A stretch of 64,000 bases of DNA from G965200765 sp965200765 (GTDB taxonomy: Bacteria > Pseudomonadota > Gammaproteobacteria > Arenicellales > JAJDZL01), in assembly GCA_965200765.1 (NCBI GenBank), contig OZ241380.1, positions 248,001 to 312,000 of the forward strand, read 5' to 3'. The position numbers and the translations under genes are program-made. Shown here in pieces: positions 54,990 through 63,779 of the stretch; positions within the stretch are counted from its first letter, which is position 1, and the number at the start of each line of letters is the position of its first letter. The notes under the pieces were generated by a model. It worked only from the letters and a program-made list of their open reading frames with translations. It did no database searches and was not told the origin of the DNA.

Positions 54990-55365
54990 TCGAAAGGATT
55001 TTCTCGATAGATAAAAACTCACCAAGAGTCTTCGTTGTTGCATACTTCCCACCTGGTGTTGATTATCCGGTGTTTCCAAACTTTGGGGACTACGCTGTGG
55101 AGGTTGCAAAGACGATTACAACTTCCGTATGATACCGAAAAATGAATTGAACCAAGGTAATCGGCAATCGCAGTTTCTATAACCAATATACATATCCACG
55201 GGCTAAAAGACAAACATCCACACAGCACAGGAAAATGTCTTTGGAAGCGAGAGCAGGGTTGCACAATCTGATACCAGGTTTGAGCAGTCAAACGCCAGTG
55301 CAGAAACTATTGGAGATGGGCGTATAATTCTCAATGAAAACAATGCAATTCAGGGTGATAGCCGT
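54990..55365. other. Intergenic region (376 bp) between the BCCP gene and msrB
   Basis: No credible gene. A hairpin (TATCTAGTCGA with TCGATAGATA, 54983-55013) spans the BCCP stop but is not followed by T residues. TATAAT at 55323-55328 may be the msrB -10, without a clear -35. A 90-codon minus-strand frame in the middle has no supporting features. Confidence 0.4.
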
Positions 55366-55773
55366 ATGAAGAAGATTCAACGAACCGAACAGGAATGGAA
55401 GGACTTGTTGTCTCCATTTGAGTTTGTCGTACTAAGACAGGAAGGTACGGAGCAACCTTGGAGCAGCCCATTGAATACCGAATACAGAAAGGGAGTCTTC
55501 AAATGTGCAGGGTGCGGGCTTGATTTGTTTCGTTCCGAGGCGAAATTCGACAGTGGCACCGGTTGGCCCAGCTTCTACGAGGCGATTGAGGGTAGCCTTG
55601 ACACTCGCAAGGATTTCAAACTCGTTCTTCCACGCACAGAATATCATTGTGCAAGGTGTGGAAGCCATCATGGTCATGTATTCAACGATGGACCGCTACC
55701 GACGAAAAAGAGATACTGCAGCAATGGCGTAGCGTTGCGATTTGAGCCCGACAAGGCAGACGAGCCAGAATAG
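55366..55773 (+). CDS. msrB: Peptide-methionine (R)-S-oxide reductase MsrB
   Basis: 135 residues. It reduces methionine-R-sulfoxide in proteins. The catalytic cysteine is Cys118 in RYCSNGVAL, the zinc cysteines are CAGC (47, 50) and CARC (95, 98), and GTGWPSF is conserved. It has no signal peptide, so it is cytosolic. It is followed after 54 bp by an EamA-type transporter gene on the same strand. Confidence 0.94.
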   Translation: MKKIQRTEQEWKDLLSPFEFVVLRQEGTEQPWSSPLNTEYRKGVFKCAGCGLDLFRSEAKFDSGTGWPSFYEAIEGSLDTRKDFKLVLPRTEYHCARCGSHHGHVFNDGPLPTKKRYCSNGVALRFEPDKADEPE

Positions 55774-55827
55774 TTGTTTTGATGCATTCGCAAATCAATT
55801 CACCGTCACTCAGGTTGTTCCGGTAAT

Positions 55828-56724
55828 TTGGAAAGAAGCCTTTCCAATGCTCTGGTGTCCTTCGGGATGCTCCTGTTGCTGGGGCTACTGTGGGGTGGAG
55901 TACCCAACATTTCGAAGTATGTACTGCTGACTGGCGTACCGCCTTTCAATTACTCGTTTTGGGTGTTGGTGGTCGCATGCTTGAGCGGTTTGTTGATCAA
56001 TCTGGTACGCGGAGCCAGATTTCCCAAAGGCAAGATTGTCTTTTATACAACTTGCGGCTTGAGTGGTACAGCCATACCGGCAGCAGCGATGTACTTCAGT
56101 TTGGTTCACATACCTGCCGGTTTGATGGTTCTGATTATCGCGACAACACCGATTATGGTGTATGTAATCGGTTCTGTCTGGAGAATTGAGGTTCGTCATC
56201 CGCTGAAGACTATAGGAACACTGCTTGGCTTCGTCGGGACTGCCTTGATTCTGGCATCTCATACGACTGGCGGGTTCAAAGCACCAGTTCTGTGGGTGAT
56301 CTTGGCATTTGTCACTCCGATGTGCTATGCAATCAACACGGTTTACATTGCTCGCTATAGACCGCAAAGCGTTGACATTTACCAAATCACTACGGGAATG
56401 CTGATCGCGTCCGTAATTTTTGTTTTTTTCGTAGCTTTGGCTGTAGAGCCGATCTACCCGATCTGGAATGCCGAACTTCAAACAATCATGATGATGATCT
56501 ATCACGGCATTTTAATGTCGGTTGCATTCAGCATTTTCTACGCGCTCATCCATCGCTCCGGTCCTTTGTATGCCAGTTTGGCGAGTTATTTTGTAACTCT
56601 GTTTGGAATTGCGATTGGTGCGGTTATGCATAACGAGATTCTGCCAATTCTTGTCTGGGTTGCGGCGTTGCTGATATTGACAGGACTCGCTTGTATTCAA
56701 CTCGCCAGAAAGAAGGCGGGCTAG
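55828..56724 (+). CDS. EamA/DMT family transporter
   Basis: 298 residues with about ten transmembrane helices in two EamA repeats (LGLLWGGVPNISKYVLL at the start of the first, LWVILAFVTPMCYAINT at the start of the second). It is an inner-membrane exporter or importer of small metabolites; substrate unknown. The TTG at 55828 keeps the complete first helix; the next ATG would trim it by about a dozen residues. It is the last gene before the phase-variable methyltransferase. Confidence 0.85.
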   Translation: MERSLSNALVSFGMLLLLGLLWGGVPNISKYVLLTGVPPFNYSFWVLVVACLSGLLINLVRGARFPKGKIVFYTTCGLSGTAIPAAAMYFSLVHIPAGLMVLIIATTPIMVYVIGSVWRIEVRHPLKTIGTLLGFVGTALILASHTTGGFKAPVLWVILAFVTPMCYAINTVYIARYRPQSVDIYQITTGMLIASVIFVFFVALAVEPIYPIWNAELQTIMMMIYHGILMSVAFSIFYALIHRSGPLYASLASYFVTLFGIAIGAVMHNEILPILVWVAALLILTGLACIQLARKKAG

Positions 56725-57049
56725 TCGTTGGTTTCATCAGGTTTGGGTCTTCATCAAACCAGTTTGTCCATTGCTAGTAGAAAAGTGTTCCGAAGTCGCT
56801 GAAACAGCTACCCACAATCATGGTCGCCTGTTGTCCAATTTCAGGTGAGCATTGACACTCGCACAACCCGATCCAAGTTCATTTTTGGTTTCTTCACTTC
56901 ATACTTCATTTGTCTTCACCGTACATTGCAAACTACCAAGCAAGACACACCATCATACAAATGAGTTATTATTGCAAGTGGAATGGTCGGCAAGAAACTG
57001 AGGATGTCGATTTAGTAGAACCATCACTCAATTTGGAGTAATAGAAGCA
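56725..57049. other. Intergenic region (325 bp) before the methyltransferase locus
   Basis: No domain-bearing gene. A 26-codon frame (56961-57041) ends 8 bases before the methyltransferase ATG and could be a leader peptide or remnant; it has no clear ribosome binding site. GGAG at 57035-57038 and AGAAG at 57043-57047 are possible ribosome binding sites for the ATG at 57050. Confidence 0.4.
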
Positions 57050-57071
57050 ATGAGTAACAGGCGCAGACTGC

Positions 57072-57115
57072 CACAGCACAGCACAGCACAGCACAGCACA
57101 GCACAGCACAGCACA
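57072..57115 (+). repeat. CACAG pentanucleotide simple-sequence repeat (8 full units plus CACA)
   Basis: Eight perfect CACAG units (57072-57111) are followed by CACA. The tract lies 22 bases after the ATG at 57050, at the 5' end of a DNA methyltransferase reading frame. Five-base units change the frame when copy number changes. With 8 units the ATG frame stops at 57188-57190 after 46 codons; with 7 (or 10) units it would join the methyltransferase frame. Confidence 0.95.
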
Positions 57116-57165
57116 TTATATCAAATACCATATTTACTGGAGATAATCTTCCAATACTTCGGGGT

Positions 57166-58569
57166 ATGGATTCGGCTTCAGTTGATTTGATTTATTTGGA
57201 TCCTCCATTCAACAAAAAGACAATGTGGTCTGCTCCAATTGGAAGTGAAGCCGCTGGTGCCGCTTTCAAAGACACATGGACTCTGAACGACATCGATATA
57301 GCTGAACTTGGAATAATGGCAGAGAAGAATCCTGTATTGGCTGATTTGATTGATGCAATAGGCCGGGTCAATGGAAACGCCGACAAATCGTATTTGCTGA
57401 TGATGGCACCAAGACTTGTGGAGATGCACAGAGTGCTAAAAAGTAATGGAAGTATTTACCTACATTGCGACCCGACGATGAGCCATTCTCTGAAACTTGT
57501 AATGGATGCGATATTCGGGGGGAATCGGTATCGGAATGAGATTGTTTGGGAGAGGACTAGTGGTCGTTCGGACTCAAAAGGATTTGGAAAAGTGCATGAT
57601 ACTATACTCTATTATACAAAGAGTAGTACAAGAATTTTCAATAAACAGTATTTGCCGTACACTTTAGAATATATAGAGAAACACTACAAATACAAAGACT
57701 CATTGGGTAGGTTTACTTATGCAGGATTAACCGCACCCGGAACCCGTGATGGTGAATCTGGAGAACCGTGGCGTGGCATAGAACCAACCCCAAAAGGGAG
57801 ACATTGGGCAACTCCTACGGTTAGTGGAATGAACGATTTTATTCGTGAAAAAAATCTGATACCGGGATGGCCAGAAGCTTACAGGACCGTTCAAGACAGA
57901 CTGGATGCACTAGACAAGTACGGTTTAGTCTACTGGGGCAAAGACGGCAATAGCCAACCTTCCCTAAAATGCTATTTGGCTGCAAGAAAGGGAATTGCAA
58001 TAAATGATGTGTTTGTTGATATTAACCCCGCTGATATATCCGAGCGCACTAAGTATCCAACTCAAAAACCCATGAAGTTGTTGCATCGGATTATAAAATC
58101 ATCTTCAAACGAAGGCGATGTAGTACTAGATCCGTTTTGCGGTTGTGCCACTGCGTGTGTGGCAGCACATGAGTTGAATCGAAATTGGATAGGAATAGAT
58201 CTGTCAAAGGAGGCTTTTAGACTAGTCAAGAGACGGTTTCGTAATGAGCTTGGTCTTTGGAATCCTGTTATTATCCATCGCACAGACATTCCGATACGTT
58301 CTGACGGTATCAAGATTTCCAAAAACATAAAGCAGACAAGGTATGGAGAGCAGCAAGGGAATTGCAAGGGATGCAATCATCACTTCCCATATCATGGATT
58401 GACGAAAGATCATATTGTTCCAGTTTCAAAAGGAGGGCCAAACGATGACTCCAATATCCAACTGTTGTGCAATAGTTGTAATAGTGTAAAAGGAGGTCGA
58501 GACATGGCTTTTCTAATCAGCCAATTGAGAAAGAATGGCACAATTGGTCAAAATACACGAAGGAGTTGA
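57166..58569 (+). CDS. Phase-variable DNA methyltransferase (beta class) fused to an HNH endonuclease domain
   Basis: 467 residues from the internal ATG. The true frame continues upstream without a stop to 57058 and encodes NTIFTGDNLPILRG just before this ATG, typical of the start of such enzymes. Motif IV is DPPF (residues 12-15) and motif I is LDPFCGCATACVAA (321-334): the beta-class order of adenine-N6 or cytosine-N4 methyltransferases, with a target-recognition region between. Residues 400-441 are an HNH nuclease: CKGC, DHIVPVSKGG (Asp415, His416), Asn430 and CNSC. The natural start is probably ATG 57050, out of frame here because of eight CACAG repeats, so the gene appears OFF. Lower GC than its neighbours suggests acquisition. 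Confidence 0.85.
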   Translation: MDSASVDLIYLDPPFNKKTMWSAPIGSEAAGAAFKDTWTLNDIDIAELGIMAEKNPVLADLIDAIGRVNGNADKSYLLMMAPRLVEMHRVLKSNGSIYLHCDPTMSHSLKLVMDAIFGGNRYRNEIVWERTSGRSDSKGFGKVHDTILYYTKSSTRIFNKQYLPYTLEYIEKHYKYKDSLGRFTYAGLTAPGTRDGESGEPWRGIEPTPKGRHWATPTVSGMNDFIREKNLIPGWPEAYRTVQDRLDALDKYGLVYWGKDGNSQPSLKCYLAARKGIAINDVFVDINPADISERTKYPTQKPMKLLHRIIKSSSNEGDVVLDPFCGCATACVAAHELNRNWIGIDLSKEAFRLVKRRFRNELGLWNPVIIHRTDIPIRSDGIKISKNIKQTRYGEQQGNCKGCNHHFPYHGLTKDHIVPVSKGGPNDDSNIQLLCNSCNSVKGGRDMAFLISQLRKNGTIGQNTRRS

Positions 58570-58570
58570 T

Positions 58571-58705
58571 ATGAAACGAAGTAAAAAATCAAGTGCTCAT
58601 AAAAACGTTGCTTATTCGACAACGAAGAAGTCAAGATTCAAAGTGGAATTTGATCCTATCGACAATACGCCAGAAAACGTGGCAAACGTACTTCTATCTG
58701 CTTAG
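58571..58705 (+). CDS. Small basic protein (44 aa) downstream of the methyltransferase
   Basis: 44 residues from ATG 58571, one base after the methyltransferase stop, with a strong AGGAG 5 bases upstream. The N-terminal half is basic (KRSKKSSAHK, STTKKSRFKVEF) and the end acidic (DPIDNTPENVANVLLSA). Not recognised. Its tight coupling and ribosome binding site argue for a real gene that may modulate the methyltransferase-HNH protein. Confidence 0.6.
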   Translation: MKRSKKSSAHKNVAYSTTKKSRFKVEFDPIDNTPENVANVLLSA

Positions 58706-58947
58706 CCCAAGAAGAAAGAAGTATGGAGATAATTGAAAAAAAGCAATATAAATTAGTTATTATTGTTATAGCGTGGACAATGTTAAGGGATGAAATTTTC
58801 ACCACTCAGGAGCAAATCTCATAAATCTTCATCAATAAACAGTCAATCAGATCAATGATGGCTATATCTCTATCTAATTTAAAATATTGAGATTATAGAT
58901 GGATGACGTAGAACTTCCGTAAGACAATACTCAGTTCAAATTGTTTG

Positions 58948-60030
58948 CTAGCCAAGAAAAGATGCTAAAGTAGAATCAAGTATTTCATTATCGTAGTCAC
59001 TCGTTACCTGTGCATCGCCCAATTGATTCAGCACAATGAACTTTACAGTACCAGCTTCCGCTTTTTTGTCAACAGCCATAATCGATTTGAATTCTTTCGC
59101 ACTCAAATGCCGAGGCGGTAATATGGGCAACTTCGCCTTTTTTAACAGGGGTTTGATTCGCTGGTTTTCCTGATTCGACAACAATCCTAGACGAACCGAT
59201 AACTCGCCTGCCATAACCATGCCCGCCGCAACCGCTTCGCCATGTAGCCAGTCCTTGTAGTTCAAACCGGTTTCAATTGCATGCCCGAATGTATGCCCAA
59301 AGTTCAAAATTGCACGAATACCGGATTCTGTTTCATCTTCAGCAACAACCGCAGCTTTGTTGCGACATGACTGTTCTACCGCGTAAGCAACCGCATTCGA
59401 TTCGCGTTGCAACAGCAACTCGATGTTGTTCTCAAGCCACTCGAAAAATTCAAGGTCCCGGATCAAGCCATATTTAATGACCTCGGCCAGACCGGCACAA
59501 AATTCCCGTTCTGGCAAGCTAATCAAGATTTCAGAATCTGCAATGACACAAACTGGTTGGTGAAATGCTCCAATCATGTTCTTTCCTAGCGGGTGATTGA
59601 CTCCGGTTTTTCCGCCCACAGAAGAATCTACTTGGGCCAACAGCGTGGTGGGAACCTGTATGAATCGAATTCCTCTTTGATAACAGGCAGCGGTAAATCC
59701 AGCGATATCACCAACCACGCCACCACCCAGTGCAACAACTGTTGTTTTGCGGTCGCATGGCACAGAAAGCATTTGGTCGACAATGCTTTCTATAGTTGAA
59801 AGACGCTTGTGCGACTCGCCGTCCGGCAAGATAGAAGGATGCACTTCCACTATGGGGGCTAGCGCACTTTCAACCTTGTCAAGACACAAAGGTGCAACAG
59901 TTTCGTTTGTAATGATGAAAACCTTGGCACCTTTGATATGCGGCTTGTACAACTCGGTGTTGCCGAGCAATCCCGCACCAATATGAATCGGATAGGTCCT
60001 TTCGCCTAGTTCAACGCGTACGGTTTTCAT
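58948..60030 (-). CDS. aroB: 3-dehydroquinate synthase
   Basis: 360 residues, the usual length. It converts DAHP to 3-dehydroquinate with NAD and a metal, in the shikimate pathway. The blocks GGGVVGDIAGFTAACYQRGI, QVPTTLLAQVDSSVGGKTGV and LNFGHTFGHAIE (metal histidines) are present. The start overlaps the aroK stop by four bases. The 242-bp AT-rich stretch after it holds no gene and separates it from the methyltransferase locus. Confidence 0.96.
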   Translation of the reverse strand: MKTVRVELGERTYPIHIGAGLLGNTELYKPHIKGAKVFIITNETVAPLCLDKVESALAPIVEVHPSILPDGESHKRLSTIESIVDQMLSVPCDRKTTVVALGGGVVGDIAGFTAACYQRGIRFIQVPTTLLAQVDSSVGGKTGVNHPLGKNMIGAFHQPVCVIADSEILISLPEREFCAGLAEVIKYGLIRDLEFFEWLENNIELLLQRESNAVAYAVEQSCRNKAAVVAEDETESGIRAILNFGHTFGHAIETGLNYKDWLHGEAVAAGMVMAGELSVRLGLLSNQENQRIKPLLKKAKLPILPPRHLSAKEFKSIMAVDKKAEAGTVKFIVLNQLGDAQVTSDYDNEILDSTLASFLG

Positions 60031-60569
60031 AGCGACAACAAGGTTTGTTCAATCAGGCGAGCAATTGCTTTGGCATTCGAGCGGTCTGTACGGATGGAAA
60101 AATCAGCTTCCTGTTTGTACAGCGGTCCGCGTTGCTTCATCAGTTCTCTCGAAATTTGTGCAGAATTACCATGGTTCAGAAGCGGACGATTCTTGGACCG
60201 CTTGACCCGTTCTTCAATATATGCAGGTGCAGCATACAGATAGACCACGATTCCGGTTCTCATTACAGACCGATTTTCCTCTCGCAGGATAGAACCGCCG
60301 CCCGTCGATACAACCAACCCTTTCTTGTTCTGACATTCAGAAATAACTTTTGATTCCAGGTTTCGAAACACTTCCTCGCCAGCAGATTCAAAGATCTCAA
60401 CGATTGATTTGTTCGCCTGTTTTTCAATCTCCCGGTCGGTATCGACAAAATTCAATCGCATCGTACGCGCAAGAATTCGCCCCACAGTGGTTTTGCCGAC
60501 ACCGGACGGACCAATCAGAAAAATGGCCGGATTGGAATGTCTATAATTGGACTTTTGGACGGGACTCAT
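60027..60569 (-). CDS. aroK: Shikimate kinase
   Basis: 180 residues. It phosphorylates shikimate at the 3-hydroxyl. Walker A is GPSGVGKTT, with the shikimate-binding Asp/Arg in FVDTDREIE, the VVSTGGGSILRE block and the lid RNRPLL. It forms aroK-aroB with overlapping genes. In pseudomonads pilMNOPQ lies between aroK and the divergent ponA; here aroK faces the penicillin-binding protein gene directly across about 130 bp. Confidence 0.95.
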   Translation of the reverse strand: MSPVQKSNYRHSNPAIFLIGPSGVGKTTVGRILARTMRLNFVDTDREIEKQANKSIVEIFESAGEEVFRNLESKVISECQNKKGLVVSTGGGSILREENRSVMRTGIVVYLYAAPAYIEERVKRSKNRPLLNHGNSAQISRELMKQRGPLYKQEADFSIRTDRSNAKAIARLIEQTLLSL

Positions 60570-60698
60570 TGCCTTGCTGTTCCATCAATAATTGCGATTT
60601 CAATCAAGTTTACAAAAAAAGTTCTGCATTCGTAAGTCAATAAGTGCTTGAAACAACATATAATCTGTAATTCCAGTACTGTGATATATGTTCGTTTT

Positions 60699-63131
60699 AT
60701 GAGAAATTCCAATTTCATTATTCTACGCACGATACTGCGATTGATTTCCTTCCTGTTTGCACTCGGTGTCCTGGTGGTGGGTGTTGCCGTGGTGTGGTTT
60801 ATCTCGCTGGTTCCGCAACTTCCTGAAATTTCCTCGGTGCAGGAATTACAGTTGAAGGTGCCGCTTCGAATCTATTCGAGTGATGGCTTGCTCATGGCGG
60901 AATACGGAGACGAGCGCCGCACACCAGTGCAAATCGAGCAAGCACCGGAAAAACTGATCCATGCGGTGTTGGCGGCGGAAGATGACCAGTTCTACAAGCA
61001 TGCTGGGGTGGATTTCAAAGGTTTTACGCGCGCCGCCATAGAAAACTTGAAAGCCGGAACCATTACACAGGGTGCTAGCACAATCACTATGCAAGTGGCC
61101 AGAAATTTTTTCCTGAGCCGGGAACGAACTTATGTCAGAAAAGCGAAAGAAGTGTTGTTGGCATTTCAGCTTGAACAACATCTGACCAAAGATGAAATTC
61201 TGGAGTTGTATCTCAACAAAATCTTTCTTGGCCATCGCGCTTACGGCTTCGGGGCTGCTGCTAAAATCTATTATGGCAAGGATCTTGCCGAATTGACGCT
61301 GGCGCAGTATGCGATGCTGGCGGCTTTGCCAAAGTCGCCTTCTCGAGTCAATCCGCTTTCTCATCCGACGATCGCACAAGAGCGTCGCGACTATATTCTT
61401 GATCGCATGCTGACTCTGGATTTCGTTTCGGCGGAAGAGCATGGGCTTGCGAAGTTCACTCCTTTGACGGCCGAAAGCCATGTTGCTGAAGTTGAGCTGA
61501 ATGCACCCTATATTGCCGAGCATGTTCGGCAACAAGTGATTGACATTTACGGCAACGCGGCCTACGAGGACGGCTATGAGGTGTACACCACCGTTCATTC
61601 AAAAAACCAGTTGGCCGCAAGGGAAAGCCTTCGATCCGGCTTGATATCCTATGATGAGCGACACGGATTCCGGGGACCGGTTCGAAACTGGAATTTGAAA
61701 GATCTGTTGACGGATGAAAGCAGGATTGATGCACTGAAGCAGTTGCCGACCAGTGGAGATCTGTTGCCGGTGCTGGTTACAACAATTGAAGAGAATGAAG
61801 TCATCGCTTTCACCCGTAAGGGAGATTTGATTTCAATTCCTTGGGAGCAGATGAAATGGGCACGGTTCCACAAGGACTCCAGATCGCTTGGGCCCGAGCC
61901 CAAGAGTCCAAAAGAGCTTGTCAACCTGGGCGATATTGTCTATGCGAGGCCGGTTGGCGAGACATGGCGACTGTCACAGATTCCGGCGATTGAAGGAGCA
62001 TTGGTTGCAGTTCGCCCTTCAGACGGTGCCATCCAGGCGATGGTAGGCGGGTTTGACTATTTTCTCGGCAAGTTCAATCGTTCCACTCAAGCTGTTCGAC
62101 AGCTTGGGTCCACGATCAAGCCATTTATCTATTCTGCCGCGTTTGCAAGTGGATTCACACCGGCTAGCGTAGTCAGCGCGGCACCGGTTGTCGTGGAAGA
62201 TACATCAACCAATATTGTTTGGCGACCGGAAAACTATAGCGGGAAGTTTTTTGGTCCTACACGTCTTCGAAGTGCACTCAGTCGATCTCTGAATCTGGTT
62301 TCGGTTCGTCTGATGCGATCAATGGGGTGGGAATATACCGCGGGCTATCTGGCGGGGTTCGGCTTTGATAAAGCGGCGTTACCGAACGGCTTGTCTCTGG
62401 CACTGGGTTCCGCAGCATTCACACCTCTCGATGTGGTGTCGGGCTACGCAGTCTTTGCTAATGGCGGGTACGCGGTTGAGCCTTATATTATTGATGTCAT
62501 CAAGAATCAGCATGGCAAAGTTATGATGCGCGGCAGGAAAAGCGTAGTCTGCAATACATGTGTACCGAAATCCGGCAGTGAAGAAGATGCCGGACAAGAC
62601 GGAGAAGCTGAATCAATGGTAGATCAATTCGCAGAACGGGTCATCTCACCCGAAAATGCCTATTTGATGCAATCTGTCCTGCGTGACGTTGTTGCTTCCG
62701 GTACTGCGAAGAAAGCCCAGGAACTGAAACGCTCTGATTTGGGTGGCAAGACCGGCACAACCAATGATTTTGAAGATGCCTGGTTTTCCGGTTTCAACAG
62801 TGAGGTTGTTGCCACTGTCTGGGTCGGATTTGATCAACCCTCCGATCTGGGCCAGCACGAGTCCGGATCCAAGGCGGCCTTGCCAATCTGGATTGATTTT
62901 ATGCGTACTGCACTGGAGGGTGTGCCGGAATCGGAACTTACTGCGCTTGACAGTATTGTTCAAATGACGGTGGACAAAGATTCGGGCCTGGCGATTGCAG
63001 ATGATGATCCGAATGGTATCAAGGAATTATTCATCGCCGGAACACAACCCTTGCATGGTCAATCCTACGCATCATCCGGCACTGCAGTAGTCGATGCAGG
63101 AGCCATGCAGGCCAAGGATGACTTGTTCTGA
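60699..63131 (+). CDS. mrcA: Penicillin-binding protein 1A (bifunctional class A PBP)
   Basis: About 810 residues from ATG 60699; upstream starts at GTG 60681 or TTG 60648 are possible and none has a strong ribosome binding site. It has a cytoplasmic tail and one membrane anchor (about 8-35), a glycosyltransferase GT51 domain with the catalytic Glu in AAEDDQFYKH and TITMQVARN, and an acyl-serine transpeptidase domain with GSTIKPF (Ser near 471), SRSLN and KTGT (near 684). It polymerises and cross-links peptidoglycan in the periplasm. It is divergent from aroK-aroB, a known gammaproteobacterial arrangement. Confidence 0.93.
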   Translation: MRNSNFIILRTILRLISFLFALGVLVVGVAVVWFISLVPQLPEISSVQELQLKVPLRIYSSDGLLMAEYGDERRTPVQIEQAPEKLIHAVLAAEDDQFYKHAGVDFKGFTRAAIENLKAGTITQGASTITMQVARNFFLSRERTYVRKAKEVLLAFQLEQHLTKDEILELYLNKIFLGHRAYGFGAAAKIYYGKDLAELTLAQYAMLAALPKSPSRVNPLSHPTIAQERRDYILDRMLTLDFVSAEEHGLAKFTPLTAESHVAEVELNAPYIAEHVRQQVIDIYGNAAYEDGYEVYTTVHSKNQLAARESLRSGLISYDERHGFRGPVRNWNLKDLLTDESRIDALKQLPTSGDLLPVLVTTIEENEVIAFTRKGDLISIPWEQMKWARFHKDSRSLGPEPKSPKELVNLGDIVYARPVGETWRLSQIPAIEGALVAVRPSDGAIQAMVGGFDYFLGKFNRSTQAVRQLGSTIKPFIYSAAFASGFTPASVVSAAPVVVEDTSTNIVWRPENYSGKFFGPTRLRSALSRSLNLVSVRLMRSMGWEYTAGYLAGFGFDKAALPNGLSLALGSAAFTPLDVVSGYAVFANGGYAVEPYIIDVIKNQHGKVMMRGRKSVVCNTCVPKSGSEEDAGQDGEAESMVDQFAERVISPENAYLMQSVLRDVVASGTAKKAQELKRSDLGGKTGTTNDFEDAWFSGFNSEVVATVWVGFDQPSDLGQHESGSKAALPIWIDFMRTALEGVPESELTALDSIVQMTVDKDSGLAIADDDPNGIKELFIAGTQPLHGQSYASSGTAVVDAGAMQAKDDLF

Positions 63132-63167
63132 AATTGATTGGCAAACTGGTTGGTCGAGAGTAGCAAA

Positions 63168-63779
63168 ATGTTTCGAGACGACGATCGCACTCGTCAGAAA
63201 ATTCGTTATGAAGCGGCCCGGATTATGGTTGAGGACGGTGTTCGAAACTATCAACGCGCCAAGCAGAAAGCCTGTAATCGTCTGGGTGTAACCGCGCGTC
63301 GTTCGCTACCGTCAAATCTCGAGATTGAAGATGCAGTATCAGACCAACTGTCTCTGATATCGCCACTTGCAAAGCAAAGCAAACACAGGTCTTATCTCGC
63401 TGCCGCGCTGGAGATGATGGAGTGCTTCAGGCACTTTACTCCATATCTGACCGGTGCGGCGCTTTCTGGTGCAATTACCTCCAGTCGCCCGGTAGAATTG
63501 CATCTGTTTCCGTCAACTGTTGAAGAATTTTGCGAATTTCTGGTAATGGAGGGACTGGTTCATGAGTTGACAGACAAGCGCATGAGGTTTGCGAAAGACA
63601 AATGGCAAGTTGTTCCGGTGGTTCAATTCGCCTCGCGCGGCATTGATTTTGAAGTGCAGATATATTTGAAAAGCAACTTGTATCCACCACTCAGTGCAAC
63701 CGACCGCAAGCCAGTCAAGCGGGCCTCACTGAAGAAAGTAAGGACTTTGCACAGTCAGGCCATTAATGGTGAGATTTAA
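63168..63779 (+). CDS. Conserved hypothetical protein
   Basis: 203 residues from ATG 63168, preceded by GAGAG. Helical and mixed sequence without signal peptide or membrane segment; blocks such as FRDDDRTRQKIRYEAARIM at the N-terminus and RPVELHLFPSTVEEFCEFL in the middle look conserved. The central block resembles that of nucleotidyltransferase-like proteins only weakly. I do not assign a function. It lies 36 bp after mrcA and converges on topA, overlapping its last bases. Confidence 0.7.
   Translation: MFRDDDRTRQKIRYEAARIMVEDGVRNYQRAKQKACNRLGVTARRSLPSNLEIEDAVSDQLSLISPLAKQSKHRSYLAAALEMMECFRHFTPYLTGAALSGAITSSRPVELHLFPSTVEEFCEFLVMEGLVHELTDKRMRFAKDKWQVVPVVQFASRGIDFEVQIYLKSNLYPPLSATDRKPVKRASLKKVRTLHSQAINGEI

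Noticed and set aside
54983..55013. Hairpin at the BCCP stop as a terminator
   Set aside because: The stem is AT-rich and bulged and is followed by A rather than T residues on the coding strand.
55019..55291. 90-codon minus-strand frame between the BCCP gene and msrB
   Set aside because: Trp/Cys-rich composition without motif or start signal; opposite strand to both neighbours.
57166..57168. Internal ATG as the true start of the methyltransferase
   Set aside because: It lacks a ribosome binding site at useful distance and would remove the conserved NTIFTGDNLPILRG segment just upstream in the same frame. It was kept only as the coordinate of an ATG-initiated frame.
58782..58800. GATGAAATTTT near the right end of the accessory block as a third copy of the 13-bp direct repeat
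   Set aside because: Only the T-rich core is shared and the flanks differ; too weak to call a repeat copy.
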